Shown here in pieces: positions 33,833 through 43,088 of a DNA stretch of 64,000 bases. Under the pieces are notes generated by a model. That model saw only the letters and a program-made list of their open reading frames with translations, did no database searches and had not been told where the DNA came from. Position 1 is the first letter of the stretch; each line of letters starts with the position of its first letter. Location: positions 965,306 through 1,029,305 of the forward strand of contig NZ_CP071867.1 of NCBI RefSeq assembly GCF_028751545.1, given 5' to 3'. The stretch comes from Gilliamella sp. B3022. Its GTDB lineage: Bacteria; Pseudomonadota; Gammaproteobacteria; Enterobacterales; Orbaceae. The position numbers and the translations under genes were made by a program.

Positions 33833-35012
33833 ACATTTTACACCAAAGCAATTTAGGGCTGATTTTCCAGCACTAAACGGTAATAGTGTGTATCTTGATT
33901 CCGCCGCGACGGCCCTTAAACCTCAGGTAATGGTGGATGCCACCGTAACCTATTATGCACATAACACCGCAACAGCCAAACGAAGTTTACATCATGATGC
34001 GTTGCAAGTAACCCTTGCTATTGATAAAGCACGTCAGAATGTTGCTAATTTGCTTCATGCTAACAAAAATACTGAAATTATCTGGACTCGCGGCGCTACT
34101 GAATCAATTAATTTAATTGCCCAAAGTTATGCTCGCTGTGTATTACAACCTGAGGACGAAATTATTGTCAGTCAATTAGAGCATCACAGTAATTTAATAC
34201 CTTGGTTAATGGTCGCTCAACAAACTGGAGCAAAAGTCATTGAATGGTCCGCCGATGTGGATGAATTATCATCTATAATATCATCAAGAACTAAAATTGT
34301 AGCAATAACTCATATGTCAAATGTCACTGGATTTTGCCCAAATTTAGCGACAATTAGCCATATCGTTCATCAACATAATGCTATCTTAGTAGTAGATGGT
34401 GCCCAAGGAATTGTCCATCATGATATTGATGTAACAACCCTTAATATTGATTTTTATGCTTTTTCGGCTCATAAATTGTATGGTCCAACAGGGCTTGGGG
34501 TTTTATATGGTAAACAAACCTTACTAGAGCAAATGTCTGTTTGGCATGGCGGAGGTAAAATGCTAAAAAGTGCCTCATTTGATGACTTTATACAAGAAGA
34601 GATTCCTTATAAATTTGAAGCAGGCACACCCAATATAGCAGGCATTGTAGGCTTTAGTGCAACACTTGATTGGTTAAACCATTGGGATCTTAAAAAAGCA
34701 GAAAATTACACGGAACAATTAGCTCATTATGCTAAATCACAGCTAAGCAAACTGCCCAATTTACAATTTTACAATGTTGAAAACAGCCCAATTATCACAT
34801 TTAATATTAACGATATTCATCCTAATGATGTAGCAATTTTACTGAGCGAGCAGAACATTGCGATTCGTACTGGCGAGCTATGTGCTCAGCCCTTAATGAA
34901 GAAATTGGGTTGTCATGGGGTTATTCGTCTATCATTAATGCCATATAATAATCAGCAAGATGTGGATACTTTTATCCAAGCATTACAAAATGCAATTGAA
35001 ATCTTAGCCTAA
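33801..35012 (+). CDS. csdA: CsdA, cysteine desulfurase (SufS/CSD type)
   Basis: PLP-dependent group II desulfurase, 403 residues if started at the ATG at 33801. It mobilises sulfur from cysteine and passes it to CsdE. PLP lysine K225 (SAHKLYGPTG); active cysteine C361 (TGELCAQPL). The start is uncertain: homology begins at FTPKQFRADFPAL, and this ATG overlaps the end of ubiV by 32 nt, the most compact choice. Its stop codon is the first bases of a 44-bp dispersed repeat. Confidence 0.93.
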   Translation: MVLLDSNLVNKHFTPKQFRADFPALNGNSVYLDSAATALKPQVMVDATVTYYAHNTATAKRSLHHDALQVTLAIDKARQNVANLLHANKNTEIIWTRGATESINLIAQSYARCVLQPEDEIIVSQLEHHSNLIPWLMVAQQTGAKVIEWSADVDELSSIISSRTKIVAITHMSNVTGFCPNLATISHIVHQHNAILVVDGAQGIVHHDIDVTTLNIDFYAFSAHKLYGPTGLGVLYGKQTLLEQMSVWHGGGKMLKSASFDDFIQEEIPYKFEAGTPNIAGIVGFSATLDWLNHWDLKKAENYTEQLAHYAKSQLSKLPNLQFYNVENSPIITFNINDIHPNDVAILLSEQNIAIRTGELCAQPLMKKLGCHGVIRLSLMPYNNQQDVDTFIQALQNAIEILA

Positions 35013-35055
35013 TTTTATACTGAAACGTATAGTTAACCTGAAACTTTTTTACAAA
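35012..35055 (+). repeat. 44-bp dispersed repeat, copy 1
   Basis: Begins on the last base of the csdA stop codon and ends 26 nt before csdE. It holds a small inverted repeat TATAC-TGAAAC-GTATA, then GTTAACC and a closing CTTTTTTACAAA. Copy 2 (45133-45176) differs at 3 of 44 positions. Confidence 0.8.
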
Positions 35056-35081
35056 CAGTCAATCATTTATAGGTCAATATT

Positions 35082-35477
35082 ATGCTATCACAGCAAGACT
35101 TAACCAAATTATTTTTACAGCAACACAATTGGCAAGACCGATATCGACAATTAATTGTATTAGCGAAACAATTACCAACAATGCCTGAAAATTTAAAAAC
35201 TGATAAAAACCAAGTCAATGGTTGTGAAAATCGAGTTTGGCTAACTTATCAAAAGCAAAAGGATAATACCTTTATATTTCAAGGTGACAGTGAAGGGCGT
35301 ATTGTTAAAGGTTTACTGACCATTCTAATTATTATTGCTAACCACAAAACGGCAGAAAAAATTGCCAAAATTGATTTTCAATCTTTATTAAGCGAGTTGA
35401 AAATTACTGATGAGCTAAGTCAATCGCGATTACAAGGTATGACTAAACTCATTGAACGTATTCAATCTGTTGTATAA
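35082..35477 (+). CDS. csdE: CsdE, sulfur acceptor for CsdA (SufE family)
   Basis: SufE-like protein of 131 residues (147 in E. coli) which takes persulfide sulfur from CsdA and feeds it onwards. The acceptor cysteine is C48 in QVNGCENRVWL. It is separated from csdA by 69 nt containing the dispersed repeat and is followed by a strong terminator. Confidence 0.95.
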   Translation: MLSQQDLTKLFLQQHNWQDRYRQLIVLAKQLPTMPENLKTDKNQVNGCENRVWLTYQKQKDNTFIFQGDSEGRIVKGLLTILIIIANHKTAEKIAKIDFQSLLSELKITDELSQSRLQGMTKLIERIQSVV

Positions 35478-35511
35478 AAAAGGAGGGGAAAACTAGCTTT
35501 TCCCCCTTTTT
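35477..35511 (+). terminator. Terminator after csdE
   Basis: GGGGAAAA paired with TTTTCCCC around a 5-nt loop (35485-35505), followed by CTTTTTG. It begins right at the csdE stop and is A-rich on the left side, so it can also work towards dolP. Confidence 0.85.
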
Positions 35512-35545
35512 GCTAAAAATTGTTACTAATTTATAAAAATGCTCA

Positions 35546-36127
35546 TTAATTTTGGCTATAAGTAAAAAGTGTGATCACTTTTTTAACACCATTGACTTTA
35601 CTAGCAAGTTGTGCAGCAGCTTTACCATCTTCTGATGTCACAATACCAATCAAAAATACTTCGCTATTTTCAGTTACAACTTTAATATTGCGTGCTTTAG
35701 TTTTAGCATTCATTATTAGCTGAGATTTAACTTTCGTTGTTATCCATGCATCATTGGTGATTGTCCCTGCACTTACAGGCTTACCTAGTCGAATTTGATT
35801 GTAGACTTTTTTTACGCCTTCAACTTCATAAGCCAAGCTTTCCGCCTTTTCGATTTGTCCACTGTTAGCTTGACCCGTTAAAAGGATATCACCGCCATAA
35901 GTACTGGTAACGATTCGTGCTCCAATAAATTGAGGACTATTATTTTTAAGTTTTATCCCCATACGTGAATTTAAAGTGGTATCATCAACTTGTGTACCAG
36001 TAGTACGAGGATCGGCAGCAACTTTTGCAGTAGCTGTAGCGCCAGCGCCAATTACAGCGGCAGTAATACAGCCTTGTAACATTAATGCACCGGTTATTAA
36101 CACAGCAATTAAGGCAGCTCTCTTCAT
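35546..36127 (-). CDS. dolP: DolP (YraP), outer-membrane lipoprotein with two BON domains
   Basis: Lipoprotein of 193 residues with a signal peptide and lipobox LQGC (lipidated C20). Two BON domains follow (about residues 50-115 and 125-190). In E. coli DolP supports outer-membrane integrity and BAM function at the division site. Here it is a single gene, convergent with csdE, and not in its E. coli neighbourhood (diaA). Confidence 0.93.
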   Translation of the reverse strand: MKRAALIAVLITGALMLQGCITAAVIGAGATATAKVAADPRTTGTQVDDTTLNSRMGIKLKNNSPQFIGARIVTSTYGGDILLTGQANSGQIEKAESLAYEVEGVKKVYNQIRLGKPVSAGTITNDAWITTKVKSQLIMNAKTKARNIKVVTENSEVFLIGIVTSEDGKAAAQLASKVNGVKKVITLFTYSQN

Positions 36128-36368
36128 TATTACTCCTTACAATTTATCATATTGTAATAATCAAATACTAAAATCGCTGTTATTATGCCTTGTTGATAAT
36201 GATTTGCAAAACAATTTTGTGTATTACGTTATGATAAAAACGATTAAAAATATAAGAACATAAATGATTTAAAAATTGTTCTATTTTATTACTAATCACA
36301 GTTACTTTTTTTGTTACAATCTAATGTCAATAATATGATGTAACATTTGGAATTATTGGAATTAACAC

Positions 36369-37067
36369 ATGAATAAAGATAGTATTGATTGGCTATATGG
36401 CTTGTCCGCGCCAATGGTTGCTTTAAACAAAGATAATGGTGCAAGTTATACTTCAGCATACTTTATTCCCGAACGTAATTTTGTAGATTTGAGCGAAAGT
36501 TGGGGAATCACATCTCGTCAGACTCTGCTCAATTGTGTTTTTGATATGGTTGATAATGGACATTCGCCATTATTATCTCACTATTATTCAATATACTGTC
36601 GATCCTCAGAATCCGATTGGCGTAATTACTGTCAAAATCAAGACGATTATCAAAAAGTTTTACTGGAATTTGTTGAACAAACTTTTTGTGTATGTGGTAT
36701 TGGTGGCATTCGTAGTTGGGATTATGCACGTATGGCATATATACTACGAAATGGCACGACCAACAAATATATTACCGAAGAAGAAGCGCTATGGATTCTT
36801 ACAAAAATTGCTGCTCGTTCTCAATATTTTTATAAATCCTGGCGTAACTACTTTGCTGGTTGGTCCGTTGGTTTTCAATTTTGGGAATCATTTAACAACA
36901 AAGAAAATCTTGAAGCTTTACGTTGTGAATTAACCAGAGCATCGCAAACGCGTACCATGAAAATATTAATTAGCGACGAAGATTCGCCTTGCAATCGTCT
37001 ACCTTGGTACATTGATATTAAAGAACGCGAAAAACCAGAATCTTTAAGGGAGTATGATTGGTCATGA
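36369..37067 (+). CDS. DUF1266-containing protein (YbeU/YbeR-like)
   Basis: A 232-residue protein resembling the DUF1266 proteins YbeR and YbeU, which neighbour djlB, djlC and hscC in E. coli. Features: WGITSRQTLLNCVFDMVDNGH and a W/Y-rich middle (YFYKSWRNYFAGWSVGFQFW). No signal peptide or catalytic motif is seen. Its stop overlaps the ATG of the J-domain gene by 4 nt (ATGA), so the two are translationally coupled. Function unknown; probably a partner or client of the HscC system. Confidence 0.85.
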   Translation: MNKDSIDWLYGLSAPMVALNKDNGASYTSAYFIPERNFVDLSESWGITSRQTLLNCVFDMVDNGHSPLLSHYYSIYCRSSESDWRNYCQNQDDYQKVLLEFVEQTFCVCGIGGIRSWDYARMAYILRNGTTNKYITEEEALWILTKIAARSQYFYKSWRNYFAGWSVGFQFWESFNNKENLEALRCELTRASQTRTMKILISDEDSPCNRLPWYIDIKEREKPESLREYDWS

Positions 37068-39742
37068 ATACAAATTTTTGGCAAATATTAGGCATCAAAC
37101 CCACTACGGATACTGCGATTATTCGTCAATCGTATCGTGCAAAGCTGCCATTATATCATCCAGAAACGGATCCTAATGGATTTAAAGCATTGCGCGAGGC
37201 TTATGAAGCAGCAATAAATTATGCAAATTCACCTGAAACAGCTATTGATGCAGCAACCCAACAATCCGAGCAAGAATCTTTATTACAACTAACAGAAGAA
37301 CAAATTCAAGCAAATGAAATTTACCAAGCTTACCAAGCTCTATTAGAAGATCCCCTGCGTTGTTATAAAAGAGATGAATGGCAAAAATTTATTGCTTCAT
37401 TTTATGATTACCCAATGTCGGTTATTGATTCAGTCAAGTGGCGATTATTAACGTTAAGCTATGAAACAACCAATATTTCAGAGTCATGTGTTAAGATTCT
37501 AGCCGATAATTTACGCTGGCGTCAGCAATTAATGACTCAGTTTACTGATGAATCTCAACTATATGATAGTTACTTAAATCATATCGATCATGGCGATTTA
37601 TTTGATTACACCTGTCTACCAACAACCAATAAAGCATTACAAAATGCTACTATTGATTATATTTATTCTATCAAATGGTTTTTTTGGGAACGTAGACCCG
37701 ACGATGTTTATATGTTCTTATCCCAAGATACTGTCATTTATCTTCCTGATGATAAAAATTTAATGCTTGAATTTGCTTTTTGGCATAGTGAAGCAAACAT
37801 GAAAAATCAATTTATTTTGGATTATGCTTTAAAATGTATTGCCGGAAACGATCAAAATGAACAAACCATCATCGATTGGAAATATATAGCCGCTATTCAG
37901 TATACTTTGCTTGAAGACAAACACAATGCCTTACAATCCTGGTTAGACTTGTATTATTCTGGGCATTATCGAGAAAAAGCAGAAAGTTGGATCGCGGGTT
38001 GGTGCGTCTACTTTAAAAAAGATTACTTCCCTCTATTAATTATGGCATTAAATAAAAGTCATTGTGCTGCCACCGATAAAACAGAAATTTATTTACACAC
38101 AATTCCGCAATTAACTACTGCCACAACAGCACGATTAGCTGGACTCGATGATATCGACAGTTACCCAAAAGAAATTGTTGATTTTGTTAATTGGAGTTTA
38201 AGCGTAAATTGGAGTTATCGACAAATTCTATCGATATTGTTACGCGATGACGGTTCGAGTCGATTATATCGATTATATCGGCATGCTGTGATGTTGCGCC
38301 ATGGTAACGAAATATTATTACAAGAAATTTTAGATGATCAAAGCAATGATCCTTTTGAACAATTTATTCTGCATCATTTACAACGACAGGCACGACAACA
38401 TCTAACATGGCTCAAACAACTCTCACCAATACAAGAATTTAAAGCATGGTTATTTGATAAGGATAAAAATGCCCAGTTACCTAAAAAATTCGATCCAAAT
38501 GAAAATGGTGAGCTGGTTTTATATGGTCGCTTATGGCTAGATAGATTCCAAGCGATCCCCGATATTGCTAAATTACATTTATATCATAGCTTTCATTATT
38601 CAAATATGGAAATGTTTGATTGGGCTATATTTTTAGAATTCATGGAATATTATTTGCTACCCGAACCGCCAGATGCATCAACAAGAATGAATAACAAAAA
38701 TGCGTATTGGCAATGGTTTTATCATTGTTTATTAGTTTATGCTATTGTTAACGATCCGACAAATGTCGCTATTTATATTCGACAAAAAAATGATCATTTT
38801 ACTATGGAGGAGGATGATAAACTTAAACCATTAATAGAGATATTTAAACATGGCAATTGGCACAATCAATCTGAACTTTACAACCTAATTGATAATGATA
38901 GTGATCTAGTTAATTGTATTTTAAACAATTATCCAGATTCAATAGAATGGTTTATTGATGATCCAGACTATATCGATTTTAATGATATAGAACAAAAAAT
39001 AGAACAATTATGGGCACAGAAATTAGCTAAAAAAAATCCAGCTTATTTGATATTGCTATACCTGATTGTATTAAACAAACCTGAACAAAAAACCAAATTA
39101 GATCACACGTTACAAAAACTGGTTGGTAACAATAAAGATCTACAAAAGGTAGCTAACTCTTTAAAAGATAATTGGAGATATCCTTTTACGATTAATAAAA
39201 ACAGATATCACAATACCAAGCAATTTAACGAGTTCGCATCACTTGCTAAACGCTTATCCAATCAATACGGCGTATGTGATGATGATGAACTAAAATTGTT
39301 AGATGAATTTAAAAATGATAGCGATAACGATTTAGTTTTACGACTCTGTGCAGCATTACTTTTGGCAAAAGATACTGAAAATAAAAAATGGCTTGATTCA
39401 CAATCCCTACCCTCAAATAGATGGTGGCAGTTTTGGCGTTGGAATGGGCGCACAAATATAATAGGCTTTATCGTGCAATTAATCTTATCTATTAAAATGG
39501 TTACGTTTTTAAGTAAAAATGATTTAGACAATATAACAAGTTGTGTCATTTTGACATTGATAGCAATGAATACTATTTTTGCTATCAAACGACGTATCAA
39601 TGATACTGATAAAGGACAACCTTTATATTTTGTTACAACAACACTTAAGCTACCACTATTATTATTACCATGTTGGTTTCCAGAATTCAAAAAAACCAAT
39701 CGCTTTGGACCACCAATAAAAAAAACCATTAAGGAAAAGTAA
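37064..39742 (+). CDS. Large J-domain membrane protein (DjlB/DjlC-like)
   Basis: An 892-residue protein with an N-terminal J domain (residues 3-60, FWQILGIKPTTDTAIIRQSY), a long helical middle without recognised motifs, and hydrophobic stretches near residues 798-815, 823-840 and 858-872 that should anchor the C-terminus in the membrane. The canonical HPD is HPE here (residues 32-34, YHPETDPNGF), a variant I associate with this J-protein group. In E. coli the J-proteins DjlB/DjlC are tied to HscC. It overlaps the DUF1266 gene upstream and converges with hscC. Confidence 0.82.
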   Translation: MNTNFWQILGIKPTTDTAIIRQSYRAKLPLYHPETDPNGFKALREAYEAAINYANSPETAIDAATQQSEQESLLQLTEEQIQANEIYQAYQALLEDPLRCYKRDEWQKFIASFYDYPMSVIDSVKWRLLTLSYETTNISESCVKILADNLRWRQQLMTQFTDESQLYDSYLNHIDHGDLFDYTCLPTTNKALQNATIDYIYSIKWFFWERRPDDVYMFLSQDTVIYLPDDKNLMLEFAFWHSEANMKNQFILDYALKCIAGNDQNEQTIIDWKYIAAIQYTLLEDKHNALQSWLDLYYSGHYREKAESWIAGWCVYFKKDYFPLLIMALNKSHCAATDKTEIYLHTIPQLTTATTARLAGLDDIDSYPKEIVDFVNWSLSVNWSYRQILSILLRDDGSSRLYRLYRHAVMLRHGNEILLQEILDDQSNDPFEQFILHHLQRQARQHLTWLKQLSPIQEFKAWLFDKDKNAQLPKKFDPNENGELVLYGRLWLDRFQAIPDIAKLHLYHSFHYSNMEMFDWAIFLEFMEYYLLPEPPDASTRMNNKNAYWQWFYHCLLVYAIVNDPTNVAIYIRQKNDHFTMEEDDKLKPLIEIFKHGNWHNQSELYNLIDNDSDLVNCILNNYPDSIEWFIDDPDYIDFNDIEQKIEQLWAQKLAKKNPAYLILLYLIVLNKPEQKTKLDHTLQKLVGNNKDLQKVANSLKDNWRYPFTINKNRYHNTKQFNEFASLAKRLSNQYGVCDDDELKLLDEFKNDSDNDLVLRLCAALLLAKDTENKKWLDSQSLPSNRWWQFWRWNGRTNIIGFIVQLILSIKMVTFLSKNDLDNITSCVILTLIAMNTIFAIKRRINDTDKGQPLYFVTTTLKLPLLLLPCWFPEFKKTNRFGPPIKKTIKEK

Positions 39743-39752
39743 GCGGTATAAA

Positions 39753-39782
39753 ATCCCCTTTTTTAGTTCGTATAAAAAGGGG
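39753..39782. terminator. Bidirectional terminator between the J-domain gene and hscC
   Basis: CCCCTTTTT paired with AAAAAGGGG around a 10-nt loop. On the minus strand it is followed by ATTTTATA, the better T tract. Confidence 0.75.
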
Positions 39783-39810
39783 AAAATCGTCTGATAAAAA
39801 TCTATAGTGG

Positions 39811-41481
39811 TTATCGATTGAGCTCTTTTAGATTTACTTCAATTTCATAGCGCATTTCACTAATTTCTTCTGAATTTTGCTGATTTAACACCTCAATAAA
39901 AGCTTCAATATACGACCCAATTAATGCTCTTTCATCACCTAATGATTGCGCCCATGCTCGTTCTAACCTTGCTAATAAAGTCCGATTTGGCATCTCATCA
40001 CGGGGATGAACTTTGAGCGATTTTAGCCGTTCATGGCTCTCTTGTCTTTGTTCATCAGTTAATCCTATTGGGCTATGATCAATAACTTTTCCATGTTGAA
40101 TGCCTGTTTCAAGTTCAACTACATCAACTTCTAACAAACCATTCAAATCATAACTAAAACGCACATCAATACCTTGTGTTTTCTCCATCGGGGTTACCAA
40201 CACATCAAACTGATCAATCAATACATTATTTTCTACGCGTGGGCTTTCGCCTTGATAAACCGAAATACCAATAATTTTCTGTTGCGGGTGCACCGTGTAA
40301 AAAGTTTTTACTTTCGAGGTTGGAACAATGGTATTGCGTTCTATAATTGGTGCAAATAATCCGTCCACATTACCTGAACTACTTTCAATACCTAATGTAT
40401 AAGGACATACATCCGTTAAAATAACCTCTTCAATATCTGCATTACGTAATCGACAAGCAGCTTGAACAGCAGCGCCTTGGGCCACAATCGTGGTAGGATT
40501 AATATGGCGATAAGGTAATTTTCCAAACAACTTCGTTACCAATTCACGCACTACACCGAGTTGCGATGAGCCACCTACCAACACAATATGCTCAAGCTGA
40601 TTAGTCTTTAAACGCGCATCATTTAAAGCTTGTTCAATAGGCGCACGCAAACGATTAAGAAGTGGTAACCATAGCGTTTTGGCTCGGTTTTCATTTAAGG
40701 AAAATTGCCACTGCTTATCTTGCCAAAACCAAGTTAATTTGTGCAATTCATCTCTGTTTAATTTACATTTTAGTTGCTCCGCTAAATCCAATAAACGTGC
40801 ATAGTCATCAACAGGAATATCTTTCTGTTTAAGATTCCACTCATTTAAGCAGGCCTTAACCAGTTCATCAGTAAAATCTTCACCACCTAAATAGTTGTCT
40901 CCAGCAGATGCATGTACTTCAATAATTGGCAAAGCATACTCCAGTACAGTCACATCAAAGGTACCACCACCTAAGTCAAAAACGAGAGTATTACCTGATT
41001 GCTCTTCATGTAACCCATACGCCATAGCTGCTGCGGTTGGCTCATTGATTAAACGTACTGCATTTAAACCCGCTAATTCTGCGGCAAAACGTGTTTGTTT
41101 GCGTTGTTCATCATTAAAATAAGCAGGAACAGAAATCACGACATCGTGTATTTCTTGGTTTAAATAAGCTTCGGCATCGGCTTTAAGTGATTTTAGCACC
41201 ATGGCAGAAAGTTCAGTTGGTGTAAATTTCTTGTCATCCAATTCAAATACTTTATTAGAGCCTAGAAAACGTTTGAATGCTGCTGCCGTTCTATTTGGAT
41301 GAGTAGTTAAACGGGATAAAGCTGCACGCCCAACTAAAATAGAATCATCTTCATCAATACTTACAACTGATGGAGTGATAATTTCTCCTATTGAATTGGG
41401 AATAAGTATTGGCTTACCATCTTGCCAGACACAAATTAAACTATTGGTAGTACCTAAATCAATTCCTATGGGGTGATGCAT
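39811..41481 (-). CDS. hscC: HscC, specialised Hsp70 chaperone
   Basis: Hsp70 of 556 residues, the same length as E. coli HscC (YbeW). It has the ATPase motifs [28 protein letters not shown] and VLVGGSSQLG, and a short substrate-binding domain. In E. coli HscC works with DjlB/DjlC instead of DnaJ and affects sigma-70 activity and stress tolerance. It faces the J-domain gene tail to tail; the three genes form one functional neighbourhood although not one transcript. Confidence 0.95.
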   Translation of the reverse strand: MHHPIGIDLGTTNSLICVWQDGKPILIPNSIGEIITPSVVSIDEDDSILVGRAALSRLTTHPNRTAAAFKRFLGSNKVFELDDKKFTPTELSAMVLKSLKADAEAYLNQEIHDVVISVPAYFNDEQRKQTRFAAELAGLNAVRLINEPTAAAMAYGLHEEQSGNTLVFDLGGGTFDVTVLEYALPIIEVHASAGDNYLGGEDFTDELVKACLNEWNLKQKDIPVDDYARLLDLAEQLKCKLNRDELHKLTWFWQDKQWQFSLNENRAKTLWLPLLNRLRAPIEQALNDARLKTNQLEHIVLVGGSSQLGVVRELVTKLFGKLPYRHINPTTIVAQGAAVQAACRLRNADIEEVILTDVCPYTLGIESSSGNVDGLFAPIIERNTIVPTSKVKTFYTVHPQQKIIGISVYQGESPRVENNVLIDQFDVLVTPMEKTQGIDVRFSYDLNGLLEVDVVELETGIQHGKVIDHSPIGLTDEQRQESHERLKSLKVHPRDEMPNRTLLARLERAWAQSLGDERALIGSYIEAFIEVLNQQNSEEISEMRYEIEVNLKELNR

Positions 41482-41561
41482 AATTGGTTTTTTCTCTTTA
41501 TATTTTTAAAGTTAATATCAACAATATTATATAGTTAATACTGCTTGGGGTACAATTCTAT

Positions 41562-41581
41562 CAAACGTTTGAATATTCAAA
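41562..41581. promoter_or_regulatory. Overlapping palindromes upstream of hscC (LacI-family-like core)
   Basis: CAAACGTTTG (41562-41571) overlaps the 14-bp palindrome TTTGAATATTCAAA (41568-41581). They lie about 80-100 nt before hscC and about 30 nt upstream of a TATAAT-like box at 41526-41531 (minus strand). The CAAACGTTTG core is that of PurR and other LacI-family operators. Confidence 0.35.
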
Positions 41582-41715
41582 TTTAATTTAACTTATTATA
41601 TAATTCATATCTCGAAATGAGACCAATAAAAATAATCATTTCCATTTGTATTTATTATTTTCAATAAATGACCATTAAATCAATCGTCATTTAAAAATTG
41701 CACTAATAATTATCT

Positions 41716-43053
41716 TTATTTTTGTATATCAACAATTTTACTAGTTAAGTGACCACTAACTAATCGGGTTGTGATAAGCTCACCTTCGTTTACTTGTTCA
41801 ACATGACGCACAACGGTATTTTGTTGATTGGTCGTTATAGAGTATCCTCTTTCTAATGTCCCAAGTGGACTGACACTATTAAGTTGTGAAGTTTGCAAAA
41901 TAAATTGATGTCGTGACTGAGTTATTTTTTGATGAATTAAATTAACAATTTGCTGACGTTTTTGGCGAATTAGCTGACTCAAGTAGATAATATTATTTTG
42001 TGGTGATAGCCGTAATAGTTGTTTATCTAAAAAATTATGGCAATTTGACTGTTTGAGTAAATATTGCTGCATATTTTCATATAAAGCATGCTGGTAAGAA
42101 AGTAATCGATTTAACTTTTTTGCTAGTTTAGCTTGTGGATGTTGGGTATGTAATTGGTGACGCCACTTATTGAGCATTTCACGGCGTCGTGTTAAATAAT
42201 AATCCATTGCCATAGATAAATGCTGCTCTTGAACTTGAATACGCCTAATTTGCTCCAAATTATCGCGACTGACCAATTCAGCTGCAGCTGAGGGAGTTGC
42301 TGCTCTGACATCTGCAACAAAATCGGCAATGGTAAAATCAATTTCATGTCCAACGGCACTGACAATTGGCAATTGGCTGGCAAAAATTGCTCTTGCGACC
42401 ACTTCTTCATTAAATGACCATAAATCTTCGAGTGAACCACCACCTCGACCGACAATTAACACATCACATTCTTGACGAACATTGGCAATTTGAATCATTT
42501 TAGCGATTTGCGCAGCAGCTTCTGTACCTTGTACTTGCGTTGGATAAATAATTAAATGCAAACTTGGATCACGACGTTTTAAGATCTGACAAATATCATG
42601 TAATGCCGCTCCAGTTGAAGAGGTAACAATGCCAACAGTACGAATATTTTCAGGCAATGACTGTTTATAAATAGAATCAAATAAACCTTCTTCAAATAAT
42701 TTTTGTTTTAATTGTTCAAACTTTTGTTGTAACAATCCTGCGCCAGCGGGTTGGATTTTATCAATAACAAGTTGATATTCACCGCGTGCCTCATAGAGTG
42801 TAACTGTAGCTCTAACCAATACCTGCTGACCATTTTGTGGTGTAAAGCCAGCACGGAAATTGCTATTGCGAAACATGGCACAACGAACTTGAGCTGTATC
42901 ATCTTTTAACGTGAAATACCAATGCCCAGAAGCTGGACGAGAAAAATTAGAAATTTCGCCCATCAGCCAAATTTGACCAATCGCATCAGAAAGAAGATCT
43001 TTCACCATTTGATTAAGATCTTTAACCGATAAAATCGAACTATTGTGCTGCAT
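41716..43053 (-). CDS. xseA: XseA, exodeoxyribonuclease VII large subunit
   Basis: Single-strand-specific exonuclease subunit of 445 residues. It has an N-terminal OB domain (WLMGEISNFSRPASGHWYFTLKD), the central nuclease domain (VGRGGGSLEDLWSFNEE, AVGHEIDFTIADFVAD), and a long coiled C-terminal region. The small subunit xseB is not in this window. It starts 35 nt after xthA, so the two repair nucleases probably share a transcript. Confidence 0.96.
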   Translation of the reverse strand: MQHNSSILSVKDLNQMVKDLLSDAIGQIWLMGEISNFSRPASGHWYFTLKDDTAQVRCAMFRNSNFRAGFTPQNGQQVLVRATVTLYEARGEYQLVIDKIQPAGAGLLQQKFEQLKQKLFEEGLFDSIYKQSLPENIRTVGIVTSSTGAALHDICQILKRRDPSLHLIIYPTQVQGTEAAAQIAKMIQIANVRQECDVLIVGRGGGSLEDLWSFNEEVVARAIFASQLPIVSAVGHEIDFTIADFVADVRAATPSAAAELVSRDNLEQIRRIQVQEQHLSMAMDYYLTRRREMLNKWRHQLHTQHPQAKLAKKLNRLLSYQHALYENMQQYLLKQSNCHNFLDKQLLRLSPQNNIIYLSQLIRQKRQQIVNLIHQKITQSRHQFILQTSQLNSVSPLGTLERGYSITTNQQNTVVRHVEQVNEGELITTRLVSGHLTSKIVDIQK

Positions 43054-43088
43054 AGTCTTCCTCTGTTGTTATGATACAGTTACCTATT

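Noticed and set aside
39262-39729. 155-codon minus-strand frame inside the J-domain gene
   Set aside because: It lies wholly opposite the 3' end of a well-supported gene and has the low-complexity look of an antisense frame over hydrophobic helices. No ribosome-binding site or family match was seen.
41482-41560. Sigma-32 heat-shock promoter for hscC
   Set aside because: A CCCCAA string is present, but no CTTGAA-type -35 lies at a suitable distance.
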